This document shows, piece after piece, positions 42,280 through 51,350 of a stretch of DNA of 64,000 nucleotides. This stretch comes from Lysobacter enzymogenes (GTDB lineage Bacteria > Pseudomonadota > Gammaproteobacteria > Xanthomonadales > Xanthomonadaceae): the NCBI RefSeq assembly GCF_023617245.1, contig NZ_CP067396.1:5111001-5175000 (forward strand), given 5' to 3'. The notes below the pieces were generated by a model that did not search any database, was not told the DNA's origin, and saw nothing but the letters and a program-made list of their open reading frames with translations. How positions within the stretch are numbered: position 1 is the first letter of the stretch; every line of letters starts with the position of its first letter. The translations under genes and the position numbers were made by a program.

Positions 42280-43080
42280 TCAGCCGGAGCCGTCGTCGAG
42301 GAACTGGATCAGGTAGAACCCAGCGCCGCGCGGATCGCTCAGGCGGGCGATGCGGACCACGCCGGTGGCCTCGAACGGCGCCGCCTCCAGCCGTCCGCCC
42401 AGCGCCAGCGCGCGCTGCACGCAGGCCTCCACGTCCGCGACCTGCAGGTAGATCGACCAGTGCGGGGCCAGGCCCTGCCACTCCGGCCGCATCTGCAGCA
42501 AGCCGCCGAGCATGCGCTGGCCGTCGGCGAACACCCGGTAGCCGTCCGGTCCGCTCGGATGGCTGCGCATGCGCCAGCCGAACAGTTGCTGGTAATAGCG
42601 TTCGGCGCGGTCGATGTCGCCGGTGGCCAGTTCGGCCCAGCACACCGCGTTGTCGACCCCCAACGCATCCACCCCGGGATGGGCGCGCTGCTGCGCCAGC
42701 GAGAACACCACGCCTTCGGGGTCGGCGCATACCGCCATGCGCACGTGCTCCATCAGTTCGAACGGCGCGGCGACCATGCGCCCGCCTAGCGCGACCGCGC
42801 GCGCGACCGCCTTGTCGCAGTCGGCGGTGCGGAAATACACGCCCCAGTGCGGGCCGCCGATGCCGTCGATGCCGGTCACCGCGCCGGGCACCAGGGTGTA
42901 GGTGCCGGCGACGTCGCGGCCGTCGAGCTTGAAGATGGTGTAGAGGCTGCCGTCGGGCATCGGCGTGCGCTCGACCGTCCAGCCGAACAGCGCGCGGTAG
43001 AAGGCCTCGATCGCCGGCTGGTCGTCGGTGGCCAACTCGAACCAGCACGGAGCCCCCGGAGCGTGGACGAGTGCGGTCAT
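42280..43080 (-). CDS. Two-domain VOC (glyoxalase-fold) protein
   Basis: 266 aa made of two tandem vicinal-oxygen-chelate modules. Each starts with 'CWFELATDD..AIEAFYRALFGW' or 'CWAELATGDIDRAERYYQQLFGW' and ends in a strand with Asp-Pro-x-Gly (ADPEGVVF, SDPRGAGFYLIQF). The family includes glyoxalases, dioxygenases and bleomycin-binding proteins, so the substrate is not predictable. It is monocistronic. Confidence 0.88.
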   Translation of the reverse strand: MTALVHAPGAPCWFELATDDQPAIEAFYRALFGWTVERTPMPDGSLYTIFKLDGRDVAGTYTLVPGAVTGIDGIGGPHWGVYFRTADCDKAVARAVALGGRMVAAPFELMEHVRMAVCADPEGVVFSLAQQRAHPGVDALGVDNAVCWAELATGDIDRAERYYQQLFGWRMRSHPSGPDGYRVFADGQRMLGGLLQMRPEWQGLAPHWSIYLQVADVEACVQRALALGGRLEAAPFEATGVVRIARLSDPRGAGFYLIQFLDDGSG

Positions 43081-43178
43081 CGCGATGTTTCCCCCGTGCT
43101 ACTGCCGACTGCGTCTCGACAGTAACTCCGGCGGCGGCGGCCGTCATGGCGCGCTGCGGCGAGAAAACGCCGCGGTCT

Positions 43179-44063
43179 TTAAGGATGTTCAGCTTCGAGG
43201 TGAACGCGCTCGCGCCGCAGCAGGTACAACCCGCTGGCGACGATGATCGCGGCGCCGATCCAGGTGACCGCGTCGGGCAGCACGCCCCACAGGGTCAGGT
43301 CCAGGATCACCCCCCAGATCAGCGCGGTGTATTCCAGCGGCGCGATCAGCGAGGCCTCGCCGAGGCGGAAGGCCTCGGTGACCGCGTACTGGCCGAGCGA
43401 GCCGGCCACGCCCAGGCCGGCGATCAGCCAGGCGTGCTCGGCGCGCAGCGGCACCCAGTCCTGCCAGGCCAGCGCGCCGGCGCCGAGGGTCATCAGCGTC
43501 ATCAGCCAGACCATCATCGCCTGGGTGCTGTCGGTGCGCGCGAGCACGCGCACGGTGATCGCGGTGACCGCATAGCCCAGCGCCGCGCCGAGGATCGCCA
43601 GCGCGGCCACGCTGAACATGCCCGCCCCGGTCGGCCGCAGCAGCACCAGCACGCCGAGCAGGCCGATGCCGATGGCGACCCAGCGCCGCGGCCCGACCCG
43701 CTCGCCCAGCACCGGGCCGGACAGGGCCGTGATCAACAGCGGGGCGATGAAGAAGATCGAGTACGCGGTCGACAGCGGCAACCGGTTCACGCCGTAGACG
43801 AACGACGCCATCATCCCGATGCCGAGCGCGCCGCGCAGCAGGTGCAGCGGCCAGCGCACCCGCAGCAGGCTGCGGCCGCCGCCGCTGGCGAAGGCCCATG
43901 CGAGCACGAACGGCAGCGACGAGGCCCCGCGCAGGGTCGCCACCTGGAACGGCGGGTAATGTTCGGACAGCAGCTTCAGCAGCGCGTCCATCATCGAGAA
44001 CATCAACACCGCCGCCAGCATGGTGGCGATGGCGCGGCGCGCTTGCGGGTTGGCGGCGGTCAT
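43179..44063 (-). CDS. EamA/DMT superfamily transporter
   Basis: 294 aa with ten predicted membrane helices in two repeated halves, each an EamA domain. 'MFSMMDALLKLL' and 'PLLITALSGPVLGERVG' in the first half and 'EYTALIWGVILDLTLWG' in the second are typical. Probably exports a metabolite or amino acid. Single gene with no informative partner. Confidence 0.9.
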   Translation of the reverse strand: MTAANPQARRAIATMLAAVLMFSMMDALLKLLSEHYPPFQVATLRGASSLPFVLAWAFASGGGRSLLRVRWPLHLLRGALGIGMMASFVYGVNRLPLSTAYSIFFIAPLLITALSGPVLGERVGPRRWVAIGIGLLGVLVLLRPTGAGMFSVAALAILGAALGYAVTAITVRVLARTDSTQAMMVWLMTLMTLGAGALAWQDWVPLRAEHAWLIAGLGVAGSLGQYAVTEAFRLGEASLIAPLEYTALIWGVILDLTLWGVLPDAVTWIGAAIIVASGLYLLRRERVHLEAEHP

Positions 44064-44201
44064 GGCGCGGACGCCGCGGAGGCGGCGGCGAAGCGGCGGG
44101 AGAACGGCGGAGTCATGGCGGAAGCGGCGTCGGGGTCCGGCATCATGACCCGGCCGCGGCGGGCCGTCATCCGCCTGCTGTCAGCGCCTGGCAGCAGGGT
44201 G

Positions 44202-44747
44202 TCAGGGCGACGGCGCGCGGGCCAGGCGATGCCGGCGCAAGCGGCGGCGCAGGCCGAGGGTGTAGACCAGGTAATAGCCCAGCAGCAGCCCGCCGATCGC
44301 GAACAGGCCGCCCTGGCGCGGCAGCCAGGCGTGCGGCGCGTCGGCGCTCCACGCGTGCACGCCCTGCCACAGGCCGTAGCCCAGGCGCGCGGCGATCAGC
44401 AAGGTCAGGCCGAGCGCGATCCAGCGGCTGGGGGTGTAGTAGAGGCCGCGCGGTTCGTCCTCGAACCGGGTCAGGGCCAGGCCGAGCGCGCCGAGCAACA
44501 GCCCGGCCGCGAGTCCGCCGGCGGCGAACAGCGGCGCGTCGGCGACCCAGTGGCCCGACACCCAGGCGCTGGCGAAGAACAGCAGCAACGACAGCAGCGA
44601 GAACCCCGCGCCCAGGCTCACCGCCCAACCGAGCGCGCGCCGGCGGGCCTTGCCGTAGCGATAGCGCTGGATCAGGCCGACCGGGATCAGCAGCGCCCAC
44701 AACAGGGCCAGGGCCAGCAGGGCGAGCGGGATGAGCAGCAGCGGCAT
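44202..44747 (-). CDS. Polytopic membrane protein of unknown function
   Basis: 181 aa with about five hydrophobic segments (residues 2-24, 40-62, 73-92, 108-127 and 146-166). The motif 'YYTPSRWIALGLTLLIAARLGYGLW' recalls DUF1453-type proteins, but the match is only by eye. It lies downstream of the alcohol dehydrogenase gene (60-nt gap) on the same strand. Confidence 0.72.
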   Translation of the reverse strand: MPLLLIPLALLALALLWALLIPVGLIQRYRYGKARRRALGWAVSLGAGFSLLSLLLFFASAWVSGHWVADAPLFAAGGLAAGLLLGALGLALTRFEDEPRGLYYTPSRWIALGLTLLIAARLGYGLWQGVHAWSADAPHAWLPRQGGLFAIGGLLLGYYLVYTLGLRRRLRRHRLARAPSP

Positions 44748-44807
44748 GGGGGCAGTCTAAGTCCCCGCGGGACGCGGGAGGGTTTCGGGCCCTCCCGCCG
44801 GCCCCGA

Positions 44808-45863
44808 TCAGGCCGCGTTTTCGAGGCTGGCGATGTCGATCACGAAGCGGTAGCGCACATCGCCCTTGATCATCCGCTCGTAGGCCTCGTTGATCGACTC
44901 GATGCCGATCAGTTCGATGTCCGAGGCCACGCCGTGCTCGGCGCAGAAGTCGAGCATCTCCTGGGTCTCGCGGATGCCGCCGATCAGCGAGCCGCCGAGC
45001 TTGCGCCGCTGCATGATCAGCGCGCCGGCCGCGACCGGCGCGGGCTTTTCCGGCACGCCGAGCAGGACCATGGTGCCGTCGACCTTGAGCAGGCTCAGGT
45101 AGGCGTTGTAGTCGTGCTCGCCGGAGACCGTGTCGATGACGAAGTCGAAGCTGCGCCCCAGGCGCTTGAAGGTGTCCTTGTCGCGGGTCGCGGCGAAGGC
45201 GTGCGCGCCGAGTTCCAGCGCGGCCTCGCGCTTGGACTCGGAGGTGCTCAGCACGGTCACCCGCGCGCCCATCGCCACCGCCAGCTTGACCGCCATGTGG
45301 CCCAGGCCGCCGAGGCCGACCACGGCCAGTTCGTCGCCGGCCTTGACGCCGTAGTGGCGCAGCGGCGAGTACGTGGTGATGCCGGCGCACAGCAGCGGCG
45401 CGGCGCGGTCGAGCGGGATCGATTCGGGGATGCGCAGCACGTAGGCCTGGTCGACGGTGATGCGGGTCGAGTAGCCGCCGTAGGTCGGCGCGCCGCTGCC
45501 GCGCTCGGTCGAGTTGTAGGTGCCGGTCATGCCCTGGTCGCAGTACTGCTCTTCGCCGGCCTTGCACTGCGCGCATTCGCGGCAGGAGTCGACGAAGCAA
45601 CCGACGCCGACGGCGTCGCCGACGTTGAAAGTCTTGACGTTGGCGCCGGCCCGGGCGACCCGGCCGACGATCTCGTGGCCCGGCACCATCGGGAAGATCG
45701 AACCGCCCCACTCGTCGCGGGCCTGGTGGATGTCGGAATGGCAGACGCCGCAGTAGAGGATGTCGATCAGCACCTCGTCCGGGCCGGGATCGCGGCGGTC
45801 GATCGAGAACGGGGCCAGGGGCGAATGCGCGTTCTGCGCGGCGTAGGCAGCGGTCTTGGGCAT
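44808..45863 (-). CDS. yahK: Zinc-dependent alcohol/aldehyde dehydrogenase (YahK/CAD type)
   Basis: 351 aa. Catalytic zinc ligands 'CGVCHSD' and 'GHEIVG', the four structural-zinc cysteines in 'CRECAQCKAGEEQYC', and the NADPH-binding 'VVGLGGLGHMAVKLA' are intact. 'LCAGITTYSPLRHYG' places it in the YahK/cinnamyl-alcohol dehydrogenase branch, which reduces many aldehydes with NADPH. It probably serves aldehyde detoxification. Confidence 0.93.
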   Translation of the reverse strand: MPKTAAYAAQNAHSPLAPFSIDRRDPGPDEVLIDILYCGVCHSDIHQARDEWGGSIFPMVPGHEIVGRVARAGANVKTFNVGDAVGVGCFVDSCRECAQCKAGEEQYCDQGMTGTYNSTERGSGAPTYGGYSTRITVDQAYVLRIPESIPLDRAAPLLCAGITTYSPLRHYGVKAGDELAVVGLGGLGHMAVKLAVAMGARVTVLSTSESKREAALELGAHAFAATRDKDTFKRLGRSFDFVIDTVSGEHDYNAYLSLLKVDGTMVLLGVPEKPAPVAAGALIMQRRKLGGSLIGGIRETQEMLDFCAEHGVASDIELIGIESINEAYERMIKGDVRYRFVIDIASLENAA

Positions 45864-46083
45864 GGGGGGATTCCAGGTGGCGTGGACGGGACGCAGCGGC
45901 CGCCGCGGATCGGCCCCGGGTCGTGACCGGGGCGGACGGGCGCTGGGCCGTTCATTCTAGGCGCGCGGCGTCGCGCCGGCGTCAATCCGACGCGCCCGCG
46001 AGCGCTGCGCCGCTGCAACGCTGCGTATCGCCGCCGCGCTTGCGCTACCCTGTGCGGCGTTTCCCCCATCGTGCGAGTGCGCC

Positions 46084-46566
46084 ATGCCTTCTTTCGACGT
46101 GGTTTCCGAAGTCGATACCCACGAGCTCACCAACGCGGTCGACCAGGCCAACCGCGAGCTGTCCACCCGCTTCGACTTCAAGGGCGTGGACGCCAAGTTC
46201 GTCCTCGACGACAAGCAGATCACCCAGTCGGCGCCGAGCGAGTTCCAGCTCGAGCAGATGACCCAGATCCTGCGTCAGCGCCTGTCGGCGCGGCAGATCG
46301 ACGCGCGCTGCCTGGAGTTCGGCGACATCGAGACCAACCTGGCCGGCGCGCGGCAGAAGATCGCCGTGCAGCAGGGCATCGAGCAGAAGCTGGCGAAGAA
46401 GATCGCCGCGGCGATCAAGGACGCCAAGCTCAAGGTCGAGACCCAGATCAACGGCGACAAGCTGCGCGTGACCGGCAAGAAGCGCGACGACCTGCAAGCC
46501 GCCATCGCCCTGCTGCGCGCCGGCGACTTCGAGCGCCCGCTGCAGTACGACAACTTCCGCGACTGA
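46084..46566 (+). CDS. yajQ: YajQ family nucleotide-binding protein
   Basis: 160 aa, usual length. 'MPSFDVVSEVDTHELTNAVD', 'RFDFKGVDAKF' and 'GDFERPLQYDNFRD' are the family signatures of two ferredoxin-like domains. The Xanthomonas homologue binds cyclic di-GMP and works with a LysR-type regulator to control virulence genes. It begins an operon with a DUF1415 gene 9 nt downstream. Confidence 0.95.
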   Translation: MPSFDVVSEVDTHELTNAVDQANRELSTRFDFKGVDAKFVLDDKQITQSAPSEFQLEQMTQILRQRLSARQIDARCLEFGDIETNLAGARQKIAVQQGIEQKLAKKIAAAIKDAKLKVETQINGDKLRVTGKKRDDLQAAIALLRAGDFERPLQYDNFRD

Positions 46567-46575
46567 GCCCGCGGC

Positions 46576-47133
46576 GTGGACGAGCGCGGTCCCGATCCCG
46601 TCGCCGAGACCGTGCGCTGGCTGGAGCGCGCGGTGATCGGGCTGAACCTGTGCCCGTTCGCCAAGGCGGTGCTGGCCAAGCGCCAGATCCGCTTCGTGCT
46701 GAGCCATGCGCGCACGCCGGAACAGTTGCTGGAAGAACTGTCGTCGGAACTGGTGCTGCTGGAACAGACCCCGGCCGAGCGGATCGACACCACGCTGTTG
46801 ATCCATCCGCAGGCGCTGACCGACTTCCTCGAGTTCAACGACTTTCTCGATCTCGCCGACGAAGCGGTGGCGCTGCTGGACCTGGAAGGCGAGATCCAGA
46901 TCGCCAGCTTCCACCCGGACTACCAGTTCGCCGGCACCGCCTTCGACGACATCGGCAACTGCACCAACCGCTCGCCCTATCCCACCTTGCACCTGTTGCG
47001 CGAGAGCAGCGTGGAGCGCGCGGTGGCGGCGTTTCCCGATCCCGACGCGATCGTCGAGCGCAATCTGGCGACGCTGGAAAAGCTCGGCGCCGAGGGGTGG
47101 CGCAAGCTGTCGGCGTGGAATTTCGGCGGCTGA
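46576..47133 (+). CDS. DUF1415 protein
   Basis: 185 aa, GTG start. 'WLERAVIGLNLCPFAKAV', 'LLIHPQALTDFLEFNDFLD' and 'FHPDYQFAGTAFDDIGNCTNRSPYP' (split motif: HPDYQFAGT then NRSPYP) define DUF1415, a conserved protein with a Cys in 'NLCPFA' and no assigned function. It follows yajQ by 9 nt and is presumably co-transcribed. Confidence 0.92.
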   Translation: MDERGPDPVAETVRWLERAVIGLNLCPFAKAVLAKRQIRFVLSHARTPEQLLEELSSELVLLEQTPAERIDTTLLIHPQALTDFLEFNDFLDLADEAVALLDLEGEIQIASFHPDYQFAGTAFDDIGNCTNRSPYPTLHLLRESSVERAVAAFPDPDAIVERNLATLEKLGAEGWRKLSAWNFGG

Positions 47134-47581
47134 GTTCGATGCGGTTGCGTTGAGATCGCCGAGGTAAAACCAAAACGCTTCATTCCCGATCCGCGTTGCC
47201 CACGAACGCGTCGCGCCGCTGCGGATGCGCGGCCATCGACTCCAGCCACCAGCGAAGCCGGAGTTCGGCACCGAAGGTGTTCTTCGAGAATTTTCGCGAC
47301 CGCAACTTCGCTGTTGCCAGGCGCGACGTCGACCGGCTACATCGCCGGAACCTTCGGGCGACCCGGACTCGCTCTTGACCCTTGGCGTTGGCCAGACAGG
47401 TGCCAGGTACACTCCGCGTGCCAAGCGGACACACCTCTCGAATGGGCCTTTCGATCTGGGGCCCGCATCGCGTTGCCCGCTTGATCGCCTCCTCAAAATG
47501 GGCCTTGATGCACAACCAAAAGCTGCGCATCGTTGGCCTCGCCGGGCACCCAGGCGATGGACGCGGCGAAGGATGGATCCG
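47134..47581. other. 448-nt region with possible decayed sequence before the effector pair
   Basis: No intact gene. The minus-strand frame through 47180-47540 reads like protein in parts ('KAHFEEAIKRATRCGPQIERP', 'WWLESMAAHPQRRDAFVG') but has no start or partner, and its base use is less GC-biased than the neighbours. It may be a dispersed repeat or a decayed gene; it also must contain the promoter of the lipoprotein gene. Confidence 0.4.
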
Positions 47582-48421
47582 ATGACACGCACTGCCGCCA
47601 TTCGCCCCGCGGATCGCCCTCGCCGCCCCAAATCCCGCCCGCACGGCCGCTGGTGCTTCTTGGCGCTTGCCTTGGCTGGCGTGGCGGCGTGCGCCCAGCC
47701 AGCGACCGACCCCGTCGCAGCGTCCCGCCAGGAGCAGCCCGCCATGACGGCCCCCGATTCCGCCGTGTCCATCACGCCAGAACAGGCCGCCGACGCCGCC
47801 GCCGCGGCATCCGACCGGGCCGCCGGCCCAGCCTCCGGGTCGGCGCCGCGCATTCCGGCCGCCACCGCGCTCCCGCTGCCGCAGGGCCCTGCGCTGGAGA
47901 CCGAGGAGTTGCGCACGCGGGTTCTCAAGCTGATCGCGGGGCTGAGGACCGTCCGGGACACCGAAACCTCGGCCGTGGCGAAGGTTTTGAACGTTCCGTT
48001 CGGCCCGGACCCAGAGGAGCCGGATCTCCAAGTGGTGCGAGGCCGCCTGGGAAGCGCAGGACGCTACTACATCACGGTGGGGTCGGCCGGTCGCGACATG
48101 CCGGGCAAGCGAATCGAAATCCGCTTCATTCCCGAGGGCTGGAGAGGGGATCCGCGAGACGCGGAAAACGCCTTGTCCACCTGCGGCCTCGACTTTGCCC
48201 CCCTCCACGAGGACATCGTCAAACTGGGGTACTGGGGCGCCGAAAGCCCGCTCTATCTCAGGGAGTTCTGGTCTTACCGCAAGGACTGGCCAGCCAACAA
48301 CATCACCTTCTACCTGGTCGTGAACCTCTACCGAGCCACTGGCGGCGATCAGCCCAAGGGACGTCCTTGTGTGCTCTACATCGAGATCACCGCCGATGAT
48401 GCCGAGGTCGATCATGGCTAA
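47582..48421 (+). CDS. Lipoprotein, putative X-Tfi immunity protein
   Basis: 279 aa. ATG at 47582 follows AAGGA by 8 nt. A basic N-terminus and hydrophobic core end in a lipobox (GVAAC, Cys at about residue 38), so it is exported and lipid-anchored. A Pro/Ala-rich linker (about 45-100) precedes a globular domain with two further Cys (LSTCGLDF, GRPCVLY). Its last 8 nt overlap the start of the effector gene, the usual arrangement for antibacterial T4SS effector/immunity pairs in Xanthomonadaceae, where the immunity protein is a periplasmic lipoprotein. The family is not recognised; the role comes from context. Confidence 0.78.
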   Translation: MTRTAAIRPADRPRRPKSRPHGRWCFLALALAGVAACAQPATDPVAASRQEQPAMTAPDSAVSITPEQAADAAAAASDRAAGPASGSAPRIPAATALPLPQGPALETEELRTRVLKLIAGLRTVRDTETSAVAKVLNVPFGPDPEEPDLQVVRGRLGSAGRYYITVGSAGRDMPGKRIEIRFIPEGWRGDPRDAENALSTCGLDFAPLHEDIVKLGYWGAESPLYLREFWSYRKDWPANNITFYLVVNLYRATGGDQPKGRPCVLYIEITADDAEVDHG

Positions 48422-49844
48422 GCCACTGCCTTCGCAACTGCGCACGATAGTCGGCGCGTTCGCCAGCCAGCCGGGCATTCCTCCGGGTGCGGCGCGCGAC
48501 GTCGAAGCGGCAATCGCGAGTTCGCCGTACCTTGCTGCCGTAATGGTCGACGCGGCGAACCAGCGAGCTCTCAAACGCATCGACGTGAGCATCGAGAAAC
48601 ACGAAGGCGGCCACTACGACAAGGAAAGCGGCACGGTATTCCTCAGCGCGGACAGCTTCACCAACAAAACGTTCAAAGAACAGACCCGCCTGGACATCAT
48701 CACCAGCACGCTCGGGCACGAAACCGGCCACGCGCTCACCGCCAACGCACGCAGCCTCGAACTCCAGAGGTTTTCTCACGATGTCGGCGCGGCGTTGAAC
48801 GACGGCGTCGGCAACGCGTCCTATGTCGACTTGACCCGCGAGAGCCAGCGCTACCTCGATTTCACCCGCAGGGACGAGGCCTTGGCCGAACTGGTGGGCT
48901 TGAACGCCCTCGCCAGCCGCGTTTCAGGCGGACAGGCCGACCGGTTCGACAAGAGCGAGTTCTTGGTGCGCGCCGCGGCCACCACAAGCTGCGTGAAGGT
49001 AGCAGAGGGCACCAACAAAGCGACCTTGGCCCCAGGCATCAGCCTGCGCGACGACGGCATGCAGTTGACCGGCAACCGCTTCAAGAGCGCGGCCGTGGAG
49101 GCCGTGGCGGCCTGCCACTACGACCAGAGCGCCACGCTGGGCCGGCACGGAGACTCGAACTACCGCAACTACTACGGCCCTCAAGTGCTGGCCACCATCG
49201 CTTCCGCCCACGCCGACGCCGCGGTAGGAACCACGCGGGCGGTGCCGGAAGTCCGGCTGGATCTGCATCGCCTCAAGCTCGACCTGGGGCAGATCGAACG
49301 CAACGGGGTCGACCTGGACACCCCCAGCAACCGCTTCGGGTTCACGGACACCAGCCACGGCAAGCTCGAACTCAAGATGGTTCGGGACACGAGTTCGGGA
49401 ATGGACAAGGCCCCCAAAGACACCGTGGCCGGAAGGGCGGCGCCGATGCGGGCGGACCATCCCGGCCACCCCGATCACGCGGCCTTCGAGATGTTCCATC
49501 GCGCGGCCCAGGCCGACGGCCGCTGGAGCCAGACCGAGGCCCGCAACCTCGCCGCAGCCGGCTTGGCGGCCGCGAAGGCAGACCCGATCGTTGGGATCAG
49601 CCTCACCGCGGTCCTGATCGGCAGGGCAGCGGACGGAAGCACGAACCTCATCGGATATGCCTCCCCGCATGGTCCGGCCGGTCCGCACCATCATCTGGCG
49701 ATCGACGCCGACAGCGCCGCCCGAGCGCCCGCGCAGACGAGCCTGGAACGGGTTGAGCAACTCAACCAGCAACAGGCCCGGCAGCAGGCTCAGGCCCCAA
49801 CGCAAGGCCCGGATGGCCCGACCGGCCCCAGGATGACGCACTAG
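48414..49844 (+). CDS. Putative X-T4SS antibacterial effector: HExxH metalloprotease domain plus XVIPCD
   Basis: 476 aa. The N-terminal domain contains 'STLGHETGHALTA', an HExxH zinc motif (His102, Glu103, His106), with a downstream acidic helix 'RRDEALAEL' (Glu155 or Glu159) as the likely third ligand of a gluzincin-type fold. The C-terminal 130 residues (about 345-476) match the Xanthomonas VirD4-interacting conserved domain: 'DHPGHPDHAAFEMFHRA', 'AVLIGRAADGSTNLIGYA', then a Gln-rich tail (QLNQQQARQQAQAP). XVIPCD proteins are delivered by the type IV secretion system into rival bacteria. There is no signal peptide, as expected. The upstream lipoprotein overlaps by 8 nt. Codon use is less GC-biased than in neighbouring genes. 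No T4SS genes are in the window. Confidence 0.85.
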   Translation: MAKPLPSQLRTIVGAFASQPGIPPGAARDVEAAIASSPYLAAVMVDAANQRALKRIDVSIEKHEGGHYDKESGTVFLSADSFTNKTFKEQTRLDIITSTLGHETGHALTANARSLELQRFSHDVGAALNDGVGNASYVDLTRESQRYLDFTRRDEALAELVGLNALASRVSGGQADRFDKSEFLVRAAATTSCVKVAEGTNKATLAPGISLRDDGMQLTGNRFKSAAVEAVAACHYDQSATLGRHGDSNYRNYYGPQVLATIASAHADAAVGTTRAVPEVRLDLHRLKLDLGQIERNGVDLDTPSNRFGFTDTSHGKLELKMVRDTSSGMDKAPKDTVAGRAAPMRADHPGHPDHAAFEMFHRAAQADGRWSQTEARNLAAAGLAAAKADPIVGISLTAVLIGRAADGSTNLIGYASPHGPAGPHHHLAIDADSAARAPAQTSLERVEQLNQQQARQQAQAPTQGPDGPTGPRMTH

Positions 49845-49878
49845 GACGCCGTCGGAGGCGCGGCCGCGGATCGAATCG

Positions 49879-49910
49879 AAATGGGTTCCGGCTTCCGTCG
49901 GAACGACGGA
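49879..49910. repeat. Decayed REP-like palindrome after the effector gene
   Basis: AATGGGTTCCGGC-TTCCGTC-GGAACGACGG is a diverged copy of the element seen at 10688 and 57979, with the stem partly broken. It lies between convergent genes. Confidence 0.65.
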
Positions 49911-49939
49911 ATCGGAGCGCAGCTGGCTCGTGCGATCGC

Positions 49940-50656
49940 TCAGCCGGCCCGGGTCGCGCTCTTCGACAGCGCACGTTCCAGCAAATCCCGCGCCTGCTCC
50001 AGCGAGGCCACGATGCGATGGCCGAACGCGCGCAGTTCCTCGCCCGGCGCGACCAGGTCGGGCACCTGGATCGGCGTCGCCCCGGCCGCGAGCGCGGCGC
50101 GCACGCCGGGCTCGGAATCCTCCAGCACCACGCAGCGGCGCACGTCGACGCCGAGTTCGCGCGCGGCCAGCAGGTAGATGTCCGGCGCCGGCTTGGGATG
50201 CTCGACGTCGCTGCCGGCGACGATCGCGTCGAAGCGGTCGATCAAGCCGCTCGCGGCGAGCTTGGCCAGCGCGCGCGGGCGCTGGGTCGAGGTCGCGACC
50301 GCCTTGGGCACGCGGTGCGCGTCGAGCAAGTCGAGCAGTTCCAGCAGGCCGCGTTTGCGCGGCAGGCCGGCGGCGACGCGTTCGTCGTAGAGCCGATAGC
50401 TGGCGTCGCGCAGGCGGGCCGCAGCCTGCGCGCCGAAATGCCCGCTGAGGTGGGCGAGGCTGGCGCGGTCGTGCATGCCGACCATCGCCAACCACACCTC
50501 GTCCCCGGCGGCGAGGTTTTCGGCCACGGCGGCTTCGCGCCAGGTTTCCAGCATCGCCTGCTCGCTGTCGAGCATCAGGCCGTCCATGTCGAACAGCACG
50601 GCGTCGGGAACGAACTCCAACGCCACGGAAGTCTCAGCCACGGGGGTTTCAGCCAC
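49940..50656 (-). CDS. HAD superfamily phosphatase (beta-phosphoglucomutase-like)
   Basis: 238 aa. HAD motif I 'VLFDMDGLMLDSE' (nucleophile Asp and second Asp), motif II Thr/Ser in 'VATSTQRPRA', motif III Lys in 'HPKPAPDIYLLAA' and motif IV 'VVLEDSEPGVRAALAAG' are complete, with a helical cap between I and II. Such enzymes hydrolyse small phosphorylated metabolites; the substrate is not predictable. The start overlaps the stop of the pseudouridine synthase gene by 8 nt, so they are coupled. Confidence 0.9.
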   Translation of the reverse strand: MAETPVAETSVALEFVPDAVLFDMDGLMLDSEQAMLETWREAAVAENLAAGDEVWLAMVGMHDRASLAHLSGHFGAQAAARLRDASYRLYDERVAAGLPRKRGLLELLDLLDAHRVPKAVATSTQRPRALAKLAASGLIDRFDAIVAGSDVEHPKPAPDIYLLAARELGVDVRRCVVLEDSEPGVRAALAAGATPIQVPDLVAPGEELRAFGHRIVASLEQARDLLERALSKSATRAG

Positions 50657-51350
50657 GGAACAGGGTCTCGAGATCGGTGGAGTCGAGCGCGCGCCATTGC
50701 CCGCTCGGCAAATCCTGCAACGACAAGCCGCCGATGCGCGCGCGGTGCAGCGCTTCGACGTGGTTGCCGACCGCGGCGAACATCCGCCGCACCTGGTGAT
50801 AGCGGCCCTCGGTCAACGTCAGCCGCGCCCGCCGCGGTTCCAGCGTTTCCAGCAGCGCCGGCGCCAGCGGGGTCTTTTCCGATTCCAGCATCAGCTCGCC
50901 GCTGGCGAACGTCGCCGCTTCGTCGCCGCGCAGGTCCCCGGCCAGGGTAGCCTCATAGACCTTGCCGAGCTTGGCCTTCGGCGACACGATCCGGTGCAGC
51001 AGCGCGCCGTCGTCGGTCAGCAGCAGCAGGCCGCTGGTGTCGCGGTCGAGCCGGCCGACCGGCGACAGCAACGGCGAGCGCAGGCGGAAGCGCGGCGGCA
51101 GCAGGTCGTAGACGACCCGGCCGGGGTCCTTGGTCGAGCAGGTGTAGCCGACCGGCTTGTGCAGCATCAGCGCCAGCCCGGCCGGCGGGTCGAGCGGCTC
51201 GCCATCGATGCGGATCGCGGCGTGTTCGACCTGGTCGTCGGCGTACAACACCTCGCCGTCGGCATCGGCGATGCGGCCCTGGCGGAACATCGCGGCCACG
51301 TCCTTGCGGCTGCCGTAGCCGAGATTGGCGATCAGCTTGACCAGCTTCAT
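50649..51350 (-). CDS. RsuA/RluB-family pseudouridine synthase (16S rRNA type)
   Basis: 233 aa. N-terminal S4 RNA-binding domain (LVKLIANLGYGSRKDVAAMFRQG) followed by the catalytic domain with 'GRLDRDTSGLLLLTDDG' (active Asp) and 'GRYHQVRRMFAAVGNHVEALHR'. The small length and S4 domain fit RsuA, which modifies U516 of 16S rRNA. It overlaps the upstream methyltransferase gene by 4 nt (ATGA). Confidence 0.9.
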   Translation of the reverse strand: MKLVKLIANLGYGSRKDVAAMFRQGRIADADGEVLYADDQVEHAAIRIDGEPLDPPAGLALMLHKPVGYTCSTKDPGRVVYDLLPPRFRLRSPLLSPVGRLDRDTSGLLLLTDDGALLHRIVSPKAKLGKVYEATLAGDLRGDEAATFASGELMLESEKTPLAPALLETLEPRRARLTLTEGRYHQVRRMFAAVGNHVEALHRARIGGLSLQDLPSGQWRALDSTDLETLFRG

